From assembly GCA_945903445.1 (NCBI GenBank), contig CAMDNZ010000012.1:13756-77755 (forward strand): a DNA stretch of 64,000 nt, given 5' to 3'. Each line of letters starts with the position of its first letter. Positions within the stretch are counted from its first letter, which is position 1. The translations under genes were made by a program, and so were the position numbers. Below the pieces are notes generated by a model. The model was not told the DNA's origin and made no database searches. It saw only the letters and a list, made by a program, of their open reading frames with translations. Origin of the DNA: Bordetella parapertussis. GTDB taxonomy: Bacteria > Pseudomonadota > Gammaproteobacteria > Burkholderiales > Burkholderiaceae_B. Below, piece by piece: positions 19,213 through 29,191 of this stretch.

Positions 19213-21090
19213 ATGAATCGCTATCCCCTCTGGAAGTACATTACCGTCCTGGTGGCGTTCGTCATCGGCTTGCTCTATACCTTGCCCAACTTCTACGGCG
19301 AATCGCCGGCGGTGCAGGTGTCGAGCGCGATGTCCACCGTCCGTATCGAGCCTGCGATGCTCGACAACATCCGGCAAATTCTGGACGAGCACAAGATTCC
19401 CTACGAGGGCGTCTTCTTCGAGCAAAACGGTCCCACGGGTACCGTACGCGCTCGCTTTAACTCGACCGACACTCAATTGCAGGCGCGCGATCTGATCGAG
19501 CGCACCTTGAATACCGACCCGGCCGCACCGCGCTACACCGTCGCGTTGAACCTGCTGCCGGCCTCGCCCGAGTGGCTGCGCGCTCTGGGTTTTTTCGAAC
19601 CCAAACCCATGTATCTGGGTCTGGATCTGCGTGGCGGCGTGCACTTTTTGCTGCAAGTCGATATGCGGGGAGCCCTGACCGGCCGCTACGACGCCTTGGC
19701 CTCCGACATGCGTCTGACCCTCAGTCAGCAGCGCATCGAAGGCTCGGTCGATCGCAACGGCAATTCGGTGGTCGGCAGCTTCGCGTCCGACGACGCCCGC
19801 GACCGCGCCTTGAGCAGTATGCGTAGCCGCCAGACCGATCTGACCTACGCCACACGCGAAGACAACGGCCGCTTCCTGTTGATCGGCACCCTGAGCGAAA
19901 CCGCCGTGCAGGCCGTGCAAGAAAACGCGCTGCGTCAGAACATCAACACGCTGCACAATCGAATCAACGAACTGGGCGTAGCCGAGCCGGTCATCCAACG
20001 CCAAGGCGCCGATCGCATCGTCGTGCAATTGCCCGGCGTGCAAGACGTCGCCAAGGCGAAAGAACTATTGGGCCGTACCGCCACGCTGGAAATTCGCATG
20101 GTGGACGATTCACCCGCCGCTCAATCGGCGCTGATGTCCAATACCGTACCCTTCGGTCTGGAACGCTACGACGACCGCAGCGGCGGCCCGATTCTGGTGC
20201 GCCGCCAGGTGATTCTGACCGGTGAAAACCTGCAAGACGCTCAACCCGGCCGCGACCAGCAAACCCAGCAGCCGACCGTCAACCTGACCTTGGACAGCAA
20301 AGGCGCACGCATCTTCCGCGATGTCACGCGTGACAACGTCGGCAAGCGCATGGCTATTTTGCTATTCGAGAACGGTCGTGGCGAAGTCGTGACCGCGCCG
20401 GTCATCCGCGCCGAGATCTCGGGCGGTCAAGTGCAGATTTCCGGCAACATGAGCATCCAGGAAGCCGCCGATACGTCGCTCTTGCTGCGCGCCGGTTCGC
20501 TGGCCGCGCCCATGTCCATTATCGAGGAACGCACCATCGGCCCCAGCCTGGGTGCGGACAACATCAGCAAGGGCTTCAACTCGACGCTGTACGGGTTCCT
20601 GGCGATTGCAGTCTTCATCATCGCCTACTACCACCTGTTCGGTGTGTTCTCCACCATCGGCTTAGCGTTCAACGTCTTGTTGTTGCTGGCCCTGCTGTCG
20701 ATGTTGCAAGCCACGCTGACCTTGCCAGGCATCGCCGCTATTGCGTTGACGCTGGGCATGGCGATCGACTCGAACGTGCTGATCAACGAGCGGATACGAG
20801 AAGAGCTGCGTAACGGTGCTACGCCACAACAGGCCATCCACCAGGGTTTCGACCGGGCGTGGGGCACTATTCTGGATTCGAACCTGACCACCTTGATCGT
20901 CGCATTGGCCCTGATGGCCTTCGGCACTGGTCCGGTGCGCGGCTTCGCCGTGGTTCATGCCCTGGGGATTCTGACCTCCATGTTCACCTCGGTCGTGGGC
21001 GTTCGTGCGTTGGTCAACTTCTGGTATGGCCGTCAACGCAAACTGACCAAGCTGGCGATCGGCACGGTCTGGAAACCCAAAAAAGACTAA
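19213..21090 (+). CDS. secD: Protein translocase subunit SecD
   Basis: A 625-residue SecD of the RND superfamily with an N-terminal membrane helix, a large periplasmic domain (LGLDLRGGVHFLLQVD near residue 135) and five C-terminal helices carrying the conserved MAIDSNVLINERIREEL. It uses the proton gradient to complete protein export. The ATG at 19213 starts the conserved MNRYPLWKY segment. The same frame is open back into yajC, but without family similarity. Confidence 0.96.
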   Translation: MNRYPLWKYITVLVAFVIGLLYTLPNFYGESPAVQVSSAMSTVRIEPAMLDNIRQILDEHKIPYEGVFFEQNGPTGTVRARFNSTDTQLQARDLIERTLNTDPAAPRYTVALNLLPASPEWLRALGFFEPKPMYLGLDLRGGVHFLLQVDMRGALTGRYDALASDMRLTLSQQRIEGSVDRNGNSVVGSFASDDARDRALSSMRSRQTDLTYATREDNGRFLLIGTLSETAVQAVQENALRQNINTLHNRINELGVAEPVIQRQGADRIVVQLPGVQDVAKAKELLGRTATLEIRMVDDSPAAQSALMSNTVPFGLERYDDRSGGPILVRRQVILTGENLQDAQPGRDQQTQQPTVNLTLDSKGARIFRDVTRDNVGKRMAILLFENGRGEVVTAPVIRAEISGGQVQISGNMSIQEAADTSLLLRAGSLAAPMSIIEERTIGPSLGADNISKGFNSTLYGFLAIAVFIIAYYHLFGVFSTIGLAFNVLLLLALLSMLQATLTLPGIAAIALTLGMAIDSNVLINERIREELRNGATPQQAIHQGFDRAWGTILDSNLTTLIVALALMAFGTGPVRGFAVVHALGILTSMFTSVVGVRALVNFWYGRQRKLTKLAIGTVWKPKKD

Positions 21091-21103
21091 CTAGAGCGCA
21101 ACC

Positions 21104-22042
21104 ATGGAATTTTTCCGGATACATCGCACGATTCCGTTCATGCGCCACGCCGTGGTGCTGAACACCATCAGTTTGGTGACGTTCCTGCTGGCGGTTTTCT
21201 TCATCGCCACTCGCGGCTTTCATCTGTCCATCGAATTCACCGGCGGCACGCTGATGGAAGTGGCCTATACCCAAAGCGCCAAGCTGGAAGACGTTCGCAG
21301 CGAAGTCGGCAAGTTGGGTTATAGCGAGTTCCAGGTGCAGAACTTCGGCACCTCGCGCGACGTCATGATCCGCCTGCCGCTGGCCGAGGGCGAGACCTCG
21401 GCCGCACAAAGCCAGACCGTGATGGCAGCCTTGAAAGCCGCCGACCCCACGGTCGAGCTTCGCCGGGTAGAGTTCGTCGGCCCGCAGGTGGGCGAAGAAC
21501 TCGTCCATAACGGGCTGATGGCCTTGCTGGCGGTGGTGATCGGCATCATGGCCTATCTCGGCATCCGCTTCGAATGGAAATTCGCAGTGGCAGGCGTGAT
21601 CGCCAACTTGCACGACGTGGTGATCATTCTAGGTTTCTTCGCCTTCTTCCAATGGGAATTCTCGCTGCCGGTATTGGCGGGCATTCTGGCGGTACTGGGC
21701 TACTCGGTGAACGAGTCGGTCGTGATCATGGACCGGATTCGCGAGAACTTCCGCAAGTATCGCAAGGCGGACGTGAAAGAGGTCATCAATAGCGCCATTA
21801 CACAAACCATTTCGCGCACCATCATCACCCACGGCTCGACTCAGTTGATGGTGTTGTCGATGCTGTTCTTCGGCGGACCGTCGCTGTTCTACTTCGCCCT
21901 GGCCCTGACCATCGGCATCTGGTTCGGTATCTACTCGTCGGTGTTCGTGGCAGCAGCGCTGGCCATGTGGATGGGTGTGAAGCGCGAAGACCTGATCAAG
22001 CCGGTCAAAAAAGAAGGCGCCGACGAAGTCGAAGCGCCTTAA
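21104..22042 (+). CDS. secF: Protein translocase subunit SecF
   Basis: A 312-residue SecF with six predicted membrane helices. It shows SIEFTGGTLMEVAY, the helix-4 motif VNESVVIMDRIREN and the C-terminal GPSLFYFALALTIG. It partners SecD and starts 13 bases after it. A strong bidirectional hairpin follows at 22082. Confidence 0.96.
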   Translation: MEFFRIHRTIPFMRHAVVLNTISLVTFLLAVFFIATRGFHLSIEFTGGTLMEVAYTQSAKLEDVRSEVGKLGYSEFQVQNFGTSRDVMIRLPLAEGETSAAQSQTVMAALKAADPTVELRRVEFVGPQVGEELVHNGLMALLAVVIGIMAYLGIRFEWKFAVAGVIANLHDVVIILGFFAFFQWEFSLPVLAGILAVLGYSVNESVVIMDRIRENFRKYRKADVKEVINSAITQTISRTIITHGSTQLMVLSMLFFGGPSLFYFALALTIGIWFGIYSSVFVAAALAMWMGVKREDLIKPVKKEGADEVEAP

Positions 22043-22081
22043 TCAGCCATCGAGGTCAAGGGGCCTGTCAGCCCCGCTCGC

Positions 22082-22123
22082 GACAAAGCCGCTTGGATGC
22101 ATTCGTGTTCAAGCGGCTTTGTC
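22082..22123. terminator. Bidirectional terminator between secF and the PAP2 gene
   Basis: Perfect 14-bp stem GACAAAGCCGCTTG (22082-22095) and CAAGCGGCTTTGTC (22110-22123), with T-rich flank on the plus side. It sits between convergent genes and probably serves both. Confidence 0.85.
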
Positions 22124-22130
22124 TTGTCAT

Positions 22131-22841
22131 CTATCGACGACGAGCGAACCAGCGCCAAGGGCTGCGCAAAGGCCACTCGCGTTTGGCATCCAAGACCCGC
22201 GGCGCCATGACCGCGGCCAACATCAGCGCAAGGGCAGCCGAGCTCACCACATCGGAAAAATAATGATCCAGGTTGATCACGCGAGCCACGGCCACGCCGA
22301 TCGCGGCAATCATTAAAGGCCAACGAAGACGGGGGAACAAGATGGCAAGCGTCGCGGCGGCGCCGAAGGCCGAGAACGTATGGCTGGAAGGAAAGGAGTT
22401 GTAGTGCTCGACCCGCATGAAGGGGATGCCAAAACCGTAGATGCCGTGATCGATCAATAACTCTGGGCGGGCACGTGCCACGCCGGCTTTGAGCAGCGCG
22501 ACGATTATGCCGCCTGCCGCCAGGGTGACGATAATGAACAAACCGCCTCGCGCCATGCGTTCGGCTCGCAGGCGCTTGGATGCCGGCGCTTCGCTGCCCA
22601 TCGCCGACAAGCGATACACGCCATAGCTATACGCCAGCAGCGCGGGCAGCAAATAGTATTGACTCGTGCCTAACTCGTCGATGACATCGAAAATATCGTG
22701 TATCCAGGGTGTTCGTTCGGCGTTCAGCAGTTGAGTCAAGGGTAGATCGAGGTGAAAGTACGCTACTACCACGAGTAAAACCACACAGGCGCAGAACAAA
22801 GCCCAACGCTTCAGAGAAAAAGAATAGGTCTGGATAGACAT
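22131..22841 (-). CDS. PAP2-family membrane phosphatase
   Basis: A 236-residue membrane protein with about six helices and the three lipid-phosphatase motifs in order: KAGVARARPE, SFPSSHTFSA and VARVINLDHYFSDV. Such enzymes remove phosphate from lipid phosphates such as undecaprenyl pyrophosphate or phosphatidic acid on the periplasmic face. The exact substrate cannot be told. It is a single-gene unit, convergent with secF and divergent from miaB. Confidence 0.88.
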   Translation of the reverse strand: MSIQTYSFSLKRWALFCACVVLLVVVAYFHLDLPLTQLLNAERTPWIHDIFDVIDELGTSQYYLLPALLAYSYGVYRLSAMGSEAPASKRLRAERMARGGLFIIVTLAAGGIIVALLKAGVARARPELLIDHGIYGFGIPFMRVEHYNSFPSSHTFSAFGAAATLAILFPRLRWPLMIAAIGVAVARVINLDHYFSDVVSSAALALMLAAVMAPRVLDAKREWPLRSPWRWFARRR

Positions 22842-22971
22842 GAAAGGAGGCAGTAGCTGAGACGCGCCAATCGTAACCGACCCCGGTTTCAGAAAAACGC
22901 GTCTACACGATAAAATCCTGAGTTCTCCTCATTTTTCGCCCCCGGGATATAAACCAGTCACGGCTGCCATC

Positions 22972-24441
22972 ATGCAAGAAACCACACTAAAGCGCGCCGC
23001 TAATCGATCGGCTGCCGCCACCGCCGTCTCGCCCGATCATGTCTTGCCCGACACCGATTTGTTGGATGCATTGGCCGCCACGCCTGCTGGCGACCGGCCG
23101 GTGAAAAAACTGTTTATCCGCACCTTCGGCTGCCAGATGAACGAATACGACTCCGACAAAATGGCCGATGTGTTGCGCGAAGACCAGGGGCTGGAACTCA
23201 CCCAAACGGTCGAAGAGGCCGACGTCATTCTGTTCAACACCTGTTCGGTGCGCGAAAAAGCGCAAGAGAAGGTGTTCTCCGATCTGGGCCGAGTCCAGCA
23301 TCTCAAAAAGCTCAATCCCAATCTGGTGATTGGCGTAGGTGGCTGCGTGGCCAGCCAGGAAGGTCAGGCCATCGTCAAACGCGCGCCTTACGTCGATGTG
23401 GTGTTCGGCCCGCAAACGCTGCATCGACTGCCCGAACTGATCCGCCGCCGCCGCGCGGAAGGTCGCTCGCAGGTGGACATCAGCTTCCCCGAGATCGAGA
23501 AATTCGACGCGCTGCCACCGGCCCGGGTCGATGGCCCTACGGCATTCGTGTCGATCATGGAAGGCTGTAGCAAATATTGCAGCTTTTGTGTCGTGCCCTA
23601 CACGCGCGGCCAGGAAGTGTCGCGTCCCTTCGAAGACGTGCTGGTCGATATCGCCGACTTGGCCGACCAAGGCGTGAAGGAAGTGACGCTGCTGGGCCAG
23701 AACGTCAACGCCTACCGAGGCGCCATCGAAGGCACCGACGAGATCGCCGACTTCGCCCAGCTGCTCGATTACGTTCACGAGATTCCCGGTATCGAACGCA
23801 TCCGCTACACCACCTCGCATCCAAAGGAAATGACGCCTCGTCTGATCGAAGCGCACGGCCGCCTGCCCAAGCTGGTGCCGTTCTTGCATCTGCCAGTACA
23901 GGCCGGGAGCGATCGGGTGCTTTCGGGCATGAAGCGCGGCTATACCACGCTGGAATTCAAATCGGTGGTGCGTAAGCTGCGTGCGGCGCGTCCCGGGCTG
24001 ACGTTATCGTCGGACTTCATCGTCGGATTTCCTGGCGAGACCGAAGAAGACTTCGAAAAAACCATCAAGCTGATCGAAGACGTCGGCTTCGACACCTCGT
24101 TCTCGTTCGTCTACTCGCGCCGGCCGGGCACACCGGCTGCCGATCTGCTCGACGACACCCCGCAAGAGGTCAAACTCAAGCGCTTGCAGCGCCTGCAAGC
24201 CCTGATCAACCAACAGGCCGCCGCGATCAGCACCGCCATGTTGGGTTCCGTTCAGCGGGTGCTGGTCGAGGGCCGGGCTCGCCGTGACGAGACTGAGCTG
24301 ACCGGCAAGACCGAGAACAACCGCAGCGTGAACTTCGCCGGAGATGCTCGGCTGATCGGGCATATGGTGGACGTGCGCATCGTTCACGCCCACGCCAATA
24401 CGCTGCGCGGCGAAGTCGTGCGTGCGGCCGAGCAAGCCTAA
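22972..24441 (+). CDS. miaB: tRNA-2-methylthio-N6-dimethylallyladenosine synthase
   Basis: A 489-residue radical-SAM methylthiotransferase. The N-terminal UPF0004 domain holds three cysteines of the auxiliary cluster (TFGCQMNEYD, FNTCSVREKA, GGCVASQEG). The radical-SAM cluster is CSKYCSFC near residue 198, and a TRAM domain closes the protein. About 40 extra N-terminal residues precede the conserved KLFIRTFGCQ, so an internal start is possible, but none is obvious. It begins the conserved miaB-ybeZ-ybeY-corC-lnt run, and its stop codon directly touches the ybeZ start. Confidence 0.95.
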   Translation: MQETTLKRAANRSAAATAVSPDHVLPDTDLLDALAATPAGDRPVKKLFIRTFGCQMNEYDSDKMADVLREDQGLELTQTVEEADVILFNTCSVREKAQEKVFSDLGRVQHLKKLNPNLVIGVGGCVASQEGQAIVKRAPYVDVVFGPQTLHRLPELIRRRRAEGRSQVDISFPEIEKFDALPPARVDGPTAFVSIMEGCSKYCSFCVVPYTRGQEVSRPFEDVLVDIADLADQGVKEVTLLGQNVNAYRGAIEGTDEIADFAQLLDYVHEIPGIERIRYTTSHPKEMTPRLIEAHGRLPKLVPFLHLPVQAGSDRVLSGMKRGYTTLEFKSVVRKLRAARPGLTLSSDFIVGFPGETEEDFEKTIKLIEDVGFDTSFSFVYSRRPGTPAADLLDDTPQEVKLKRLQRLQALINQQAAAISTAMLGSVQRVLVEGRARRDETELTGKTENNRSVNFAGDARLIGHMVDVRIVHAHANTLRGEVVRAAEQA

Positions 24442-25503
24442 ATGACAGATAAAGCTCCCCGCAGTCGCCGAGTCTTGCCCGAAGTCGTCACCCTCGATGG
24501 TGACAACACCCATCTGGCCAACCTGTGCGGCCCACTGGACGAAAATCTGCGCCAGTTGGCCGATGGTCTGGGCGTCACCTTGAACCGTCGAGGCGATCGA
24601 GTCACCTTGGAGGGCGAGCACGCCGAATTGGCGGCTCGCGCGTTGCGCCGATTCCATCACCAGGCGCGCCACAAACCCTTGGGCATCGACGACGTTCAAC
24701 TTGGACTGGTCGAAATTCGAGCAGCCCTGCAAAGCGCACGCGACGCCCAGGCCGCCTCGGCAGCCGCCGAAGCCGCCCAGGCGCAGGCGACAGCCGAACG
24801 CAACGCGCTGCCTCCGGTCGACGACGAGTCGGACACCATCGCCTTGCGCACCCGGCGCAGCGATTTGCGCCCACGCACCCCGCGCCAGCGCGACTATCTG
24901 AACAACATTCTCAAGCACGACATCACCTTCGGCGTCGGCCCGGCCGGTACGGGCAAAACCTGGCTGGCCGTCGCGTGCGCCATCGACGCCATGGAGCGCG
25001 ACAGCGTCCAGCGCATCGTGTTGACCCGCCCGGCCGTCGAGGCGGGCGAACGTCTGGGCTTTCTGCCCGGCGATCTGGCGCAAAAGGTCGACCCCTACCT
25101 GCGACCGCTGTACGACGCGCTCTATGACCTGATGGGTTTCGAGCGGGTACAGCGTCTGTTCGAGAAACAAAGCATCGAGATCGCACCACTGGCCTACATG
25201 CGCGGTCGCACGCTGAATCATGCTTTCGTCATTCTCGACGAAGCGCAGAACACCAAGCCCGAGCAAATGAAGATGTTTCTGACCCGCATCGGATTCGGCA
25301 GCAAGGCCGTCATCACCGGCGATCCCTCGCAGGTCGATTTGCAGCGCGGCCAGAAGAGCGGTTTGGCGCATGCCGTCGAGGTGCTCGCCAACATTCAGGG
25401 CATCGCGTCCACTCGCTTCACCAGCCGCGATGTGGTGCGTCACCCGCTGGTGGCCCGCATCGTCGATGCTTACGAGGCGGCTGGCGATCATCATGAGCGC
25501 TGA
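24442..25503 (+). CDS. ybeZ: PhoH-like ATPase
   Basis: A 353-residue PhoH-family ATPase with an N-terminal RNA-binding-like part, an alanine/glutamine-rich linker (about 100-125), Walker A GPAGTGKTW and Walker B VILDEAQN. YbeZ works with YbeY in rRNA processing and ribosome quality control. The gene starts right after the miaB stop and overlaps ybeY by 11 bases. Confidence 0.94.
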   Translation: MTDKAPRSRRVLPEVVTLDGDNTHLANLCGPLDENLRQLADGLGVTLNRRGDRVTLEGEHAELAARALRRFHHQARHKPLGIDDVQLGLVEIRAALQSARDAQAASAAAEAAQAQATAERNALPPVDDESDTIALRTRRSDLRPRTPRQRDYLNNILKHDITFGVGPAGTGKTWLAVACAIDAMERDSVQRIVLTRPAVEAGERLGFLPGDLAQKVDPYLRPLYDALYDLMGFERVQRLFEKQSIEIAPLAYMRGRTLNHAFVILDEAQNTKPEQMKMFLTRIGFGSKAVITGDPSQVDLQRGQKSGLAHAVEVLANIQGIASTRFTSRDVVRHPLVARIVDAYEAAGDHHER

Positions 25504-25966
25504 TCTGTCGCTGGCGGTGCAATATGGCGTCGTCTGTGCCGATCTGCCCCGCTGGCGACTGCGTCGCTGGGCACAGCGCGCCGTGAACGGCGCCTTGGCC
25601 GACGGCTGCGAAGCCGCTGCGCGGGTCGGCTACAACGTTCGCTTAGTCGGCCAAGCAGAGGGACGACAGCTGAATCTGAGCTTTCGCCAGCGCGACTACG
25701 CCACCAACGTCCTCACGTTCGAGTACGGCAGCGATCCCGAAGGCCGCACATGCGGCGATATCGTGATCTGCCTGCCGGTGCTACGGCGCGAGGCACGCGA
25801 GCAAGGCAAAACCTTGCTCGACCATGCCGCTCACCTGACGATGCATGGCTGCCTGCACGCTTTGGGTTACGACCATATTCGTGCGCGCGATGCCAAACGG
25901 ATGGAAGCCCTGGAAACCGCCTTATTGGCGACATTTGGCATAGCCGATCCCTATCGGGCCCAGTAG
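25493..25966 (+). CDS. ybeY: Endoribonuclease YbeY
   Basis: A 157-residue zinc-dependent endoribonuclease involved in 16S rRNA 3' maturation. The metal-binding motif HGCLHALGYDH is complete. NVLTFEYGSD and CGDIVICLPVL are typical. The ATG at 25493 lies inside the end of ybeZ, as is usual for this pair. Confidence 0.95.
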   Translation: MSADLSLAVQYGVVCADLPRWRLRRWAQRAVNGALADGCEAAARVGYNVRLVGQAEGRQLNLSFRQRDYATNVLTFEYGSDPEGRTCGDIVICLPVLRREAREQGKTLLDHAAHLTMHGCLHALGYDHIRARDAKRMEALETALLATFGIADPYRAQ

Positions 25967-26062
25967 TCCCACACGCTGGCCGGCCGCATGAGTGGCCAGT
26001 GTCTCGTAGACGGCGATGGTAATCGGTTATGCTGGTGCCTCCAAAACTCGTCCGATAGGACA

Positions 26063-26953
26063 ATGTCAGACCCCGCCCATCCCGACGCGGACGCCTCGCG
26101 TGCCGCCAGATCTCCCAGTAAATCCTTCGTGGACCGCCTGCTCGCGCGGCTGCGTCGTCCCGAACCCGAAGATCGCGACGCCATCATGGGCGTGCTCGAC
26201 ACTGCACACGAGCGCGACGTGCTCGATGCCGAGTCTTTTCGCATCATCAAGGGCGCACTGGCTTTTTCCGAACAAACTGTGGGCGACATCATGGTGCCGC
26301 GCTCACGTGTGGACATGCTGGACATCGCCCAGCCCCTGTCGGTCCTACTGCCGCGCATCATCGAAACCGCTCATTCGCGCTTTCCCGTTTACGAAGACGA
26401 TCGCGACAACGTGGTCGGCGTCCTGCTCGCCAAGGATCTGTTGCGCTGCCTGACCGATCCGCAGACCGACTTGCGCTCGCTGGTGCGCAACGCGGTATTC
26501 ATTCCAGAATCCAAACGCCTCGATGTGCTGCTGGGCGAATTTCGCAGCAGCCGCAACCATCAGGCCATCGTCATCGACGAACACGGTGGCATCTCGGGTC
26601 TGGTCACGATGGAAGACGTGCTCGAACAGATCGTCGGTGCGATCGACGACGAGTATGACGAAGACGACGAAGACGCTATCGTCACCGAAAGCGAAAACCA
26701 GTGGCGTGTGGTGGCCTCGACCGACATCGAGCGTTTTAATGAAGTCTTCGACACCCAGATTCCCGACGACGATTACGACAGTATCGGGGGCTGGTTGGGT
26801 GGCGAACTCGACCGGATCCCGCGTCGAGGCGATCACACCGTTTATGGCGATCTGCGCATCGATGTCATGCGCGCCGACGCCCGTCGCGCCCTGTGGTTAC
26901 GCGTGCGCCGCCTGCCGCGTGCAGCGAGCGGGCTCGACGCCTTGGCACCATGA
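26063..26953 (+). CDS. corC: CorC/YbeX-type CBS-domain protein
   Basis: A 296-residue soluble protein with two CBS domains (VPRSRVDMLDI to LLAKDLLR; FIPESKRLDVLLGEF to EDVLEQIVGAI) and a C-terminal CorC_HlyC (transporter-associated) domain. It is linked to magnesium/cobalt efflux or, as YbeX, to ribosome metabolism. An acidic run (DDEYDEDDED) sits between the domains. The ATG at 26063 has AGGA upstream. The stop overlaps the lnt start (ATGA). Confidence 0.93.
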   Translation: MSDPAHPDADASRAARSPSKSFVDRLLARLRRPEPEDRDAIMGVLDTAHERDVLDAESFRIIKGALAFSEQTVGDIMVPRSRVDMLDIAQPLSVLLPRIIETAHSRFPVYEDDRDNVVGVLLAKDLLRCLTDPQTDLRSLVRNAVFIPESKRLDVLLGEFRSSRNHQAIVIDEHGGISGLVTMEDVLEQIVGAIDDEYDEDDEDAIVTESENQWRVVASTDIERFNEVFDTQIPDDDYDSIGGWLGGELDRIPRRGDHTVYGDLRIDVMRADARRALWLRVRRLPRAASGLDALAP

Positions 26954-28572
26954 CGGCGCGCACGGTGGGCCCGCGCACCCGTCGCCTGGGCCTGCTGGCG
27001 GTGGCTGGCGCGGCACACGCTCTATCGTTCGCGCCGGGTCCGCTGCCGGGTTGGGCGCTGCCGCTGATTCAATGCGCCGCGCTCGCTTTTCTGGTGTTCC
27101 AAACCCTACGCGCGCCGTCGGTCCGGCAGGCCGCCATCGGTGGTCTGGTATTTGGCGGACTGACTTACTTCATCGGTTTGTACTGGTTGTATGTCAGCCT
27201 GCACGTCTACGGCGGCATGGCCCTGCCGCTGGCTGTGGGCGGCGTATTGGCCCTGGCGGCGTACCTCGCGCTGTACCCCGCCATCGCTTGTGCCCTAGCG
27301 CGCCGTCTGACGCCTTGGCCTGCGGGGGTGCCCTCGCCCGCTTATTTGCTGGGCAGCGCATCGGTGTTCGGCGCAGCCTGGGCGGGCACCGAGTGGTTGC
27401 GCGGCACTTTGCTAACTGGATTTCCATGGCTGAACATCGGCTATGCCCATGTCGATAGCCCGCTGGCGGGCTGGTCCTCGGTGTTGGGCGTGTATGGCGT
27501 CGCGTTTTTCGCAGCCTGTGCAGCGGCCGCCTTGGCCTCGCTCTGGTTGCACGGCCCGTCACGTAACGCCCGTCACGGCGCCGCCCCATTGGCGGCAGTG
27601 GCCGTTGTCGCAATCGGTGCAGTACTGGCCCGAGTTGATTGGGGCGTTCCAATCGGCGCGCCATTGACGGTCGAGCTGGTGCAAGGCAATGTGCCGCAGT
27701 CGCAGAAGTTCGATCCGGCGCAGATGGAGGCAGGCATCGTCAGCCATATGCGACTGGCGCTCAACAGCGGTGCGACGCAGGCGCGGCCCGATATGGTGCT
27801 GCTGCCCGAGACGGTGCTGCCTGTTTTTCAAGATCAGCTTGCACCGAGCGTTTGGGAAACCTGGCGCGAGATCGCGGCGCGGCGCGACACCACCATCGTC
27901 ATGGGCACGCCTTTGCACACCCGGCATAACGACGTATCGGGCTGGACCAATAGTGTAATCGGCATCGACGCCAAAACGCCCTTAGACGCCATTCGCAACG
28001 CCCGCACGGACATGCGCTACGACAAGCGCCAGCTGGTGCCGTTCGGCGAATTCGTCCCGACGGGATTCCGTTGGTTCGTCGACGCCATGCAGATGCCCTT
28101 GGGCGACTTCAACCGGGGCGAGGAACGTCAACGGCCCTTCCCCATCGGCGAGCAGCACGTGGCTTTCAACATTTGCTACGAAGACTTGTTCGGGGAAGAT
28201 CTCTTGCCTGCGCTACATACCGGCGACGACGGCTCATTAGGTGCGACCGTCATGGCCAACGTCAGCAACCTGGGATGGTTCGGCGACACCTGGGCCTTGC
28301 GCCAACACTGGCAAATTGCCAGGCTACGCACGATCGAAACGGCTCGCCCCATGTTGGTGGCGACCAATACGGGTTTGACGGGTGCGATCGATCATCGCGG
28401 ACAGGCCGTGGCTGTCCTCGCTCCGCACATTCCCGCCGTGTTGCCGGTGACGGTGCAAGGCATGGCCGGTTTGACGCCTTACGCCCGGATGGGTAATGTC
28501 GCCGTGTTGGTGCTGATTGGCCTGTGCCTGGTCGTGGCGATCGTTCTGCGACGCCGTGACGCGCAGGGCTGA
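26950..28572 (+). CDS. lnt: Apolipoprotein N-acyltransferase
   Basis: A 540-residue inner-membrane enzyme that adds the third acyl chain to lipoproteins. It has about seven N-terminal membrane helices, then a nitrilase domain. The catalytic Glu-Lys-Cys set is seen in LLPETVLP, YDKRQLVPFGEF and NICYEDLFG. A final hydrophobic helix closes the protein. It overlaps corC by four bases and ends the operon. Confidence 0.95.
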   Translation: MTARTVGPRTRRLGLLAVAGAAHALSFAPGPLPGWALPLIQCAALAFLVFQTLRAPSVRQAAIGGLVFGGLTYFIGLYWLYVSLHVYGGMALPLAVGGVLALAAYLALYPAIACALARRLTPWPAGVPSPAYLLGSASVFGAAWAGTEWLRGTLLTGFPWLNIGYAHVDSPLAGWSSVLGVYGVAFFAACAAAALASLWLHGPSRNARHGAAPLAAVAVVAIGAVLARVDWGVPIGAPLTVELVQGNVPQSQKFDPAQMEAGIVSHMRLALNSGATQARPDMVLLPETVLPVFQDQLAPSVWETWREIAARRDTTIVMGTPLHTRHNDVSGWTNSVIGIDAKTPLDAIRNARTDMRYDKRQLVPFGEFVPTGFRWFVDAMQMPLGDFNRGEERQRPFPIGEQHVAFNICYEDLFGEDLLPALHTGDDGSLGATVMANVSNLGWFGDTWALRQHWQIARLRTIETARPMLVATNTGLTGAIDHRGQAVAVLAPHIPAVLPVTVQGMAGLTPYARMGNVAVLVLIGLCLVVAIVLRRRDAQG

Positions 28573-28603
28573 TACAAATATTTTAATAAATATCGCACTA
28601 GAC

Positions 28604-28632
28604 TTGCACACATTCGATTTTTTATGCATAAT
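28604..28632 (+). promoter_or_regulatory. Promoter of the tRNA cluster
   Basis: A TTGCAC -35 box (28604-28609) and CATAAT -10 box (28627-28632) are spaced by 17 bases, with an AT-rich upstream region. Transcription would start about 38 bases before tRNA-Ala. Confidence 0.65.
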
Positions 28633-28676
28633 CTCGTTTCTTCGCTGCTGCCACGCAAAAACGTAGCAGAAACAAC

Positions 28677-28749
<73 letters not shown>

Positions 28750-28838
28750 CAAGTTACCGCGAAGACTTGAATGAGGCACCCGCTTGCCGGATTCGAGTAG
28801 AAGTAAAATGAAGTCGTAGTACAAGCAGTATCGGTCCT

Positions 28839-28914
28839 GTCCCCTTCGTCTAGAGGCCTAGGACATCACCCTTTCACGGTGAGTACAGGGGTTCGAATCC
28901 CCTAGGGGACGCCA
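28839..28914 (+). tRNA. tRNA-Glu (anticodon TTC)
   Basis: The acceptor GTCCCCT pairs with AGGGGAC. Anticodon loop CTTTCAC within stem TCACC/GGTGA gives TTC. The T loop is GTTCGAATC, and CCA is encoded at 28912-28914. Confidence 0.96.
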
Positions 28915-29018
28915 AGTTTTCTTGGTTGTGTCGTCTACGGATGATGCGCGGTTCGACAAGCGACAGTGACGCGTCGTGGTTCTTCGAGCTAGGCTTGAAA
29001 CAAGTAGTACACCGCTGC

Positions 29019-29095
29019 GGAGCGGTAGTTCAGTTGGTTAGAATACCGGCCTGTCACGCCGGGGGTCGCGGGTTCGAGCCCCGTCCGCTCCGCCA
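29019..29095 (+). tRNA. tRNA-Asp (anticodon GTC)
   Basis: The acceptor GGAGCGG pairs with CCGCTCC. Anticodon loop CTGTCAC in stem CCGGC/GCCGG gives GTC. CCA is encoded at 29093-29095. It is the last gene of the three-tRNA transcript. Confidence 0.96.
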
Positions 29096-29107
29096 AAGAA
29101 TTTCTGC

Positions 29108-29137
29108 AAAGGCTTTGTCTCGCGACAAGGCCTTTTT
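29108..29137 (+). terminator. Terminator of the tRNA cluster
   Basis: A 12-bp stem (one G-T pair) AAAGGCTTTGTC/GACAAGGCCTTT with a four-base loop TCGC, followed by Ts, 12 bases after tRNA-Asp. Confidence 0.9.
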
Positions 29138-29191
29138 GCTTTGGATCGCCTGTTGAGTTGTTTCGGTAAAACTCCGATCCGATCAAGAAGT

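Noticed and set aside
24004..25494. Open frame of almost 500 codons on the minus strand
   Set aside because: It lies antisense to the end of miaB and to ybeZ, both clearly real, and has no initiation signal or family features.
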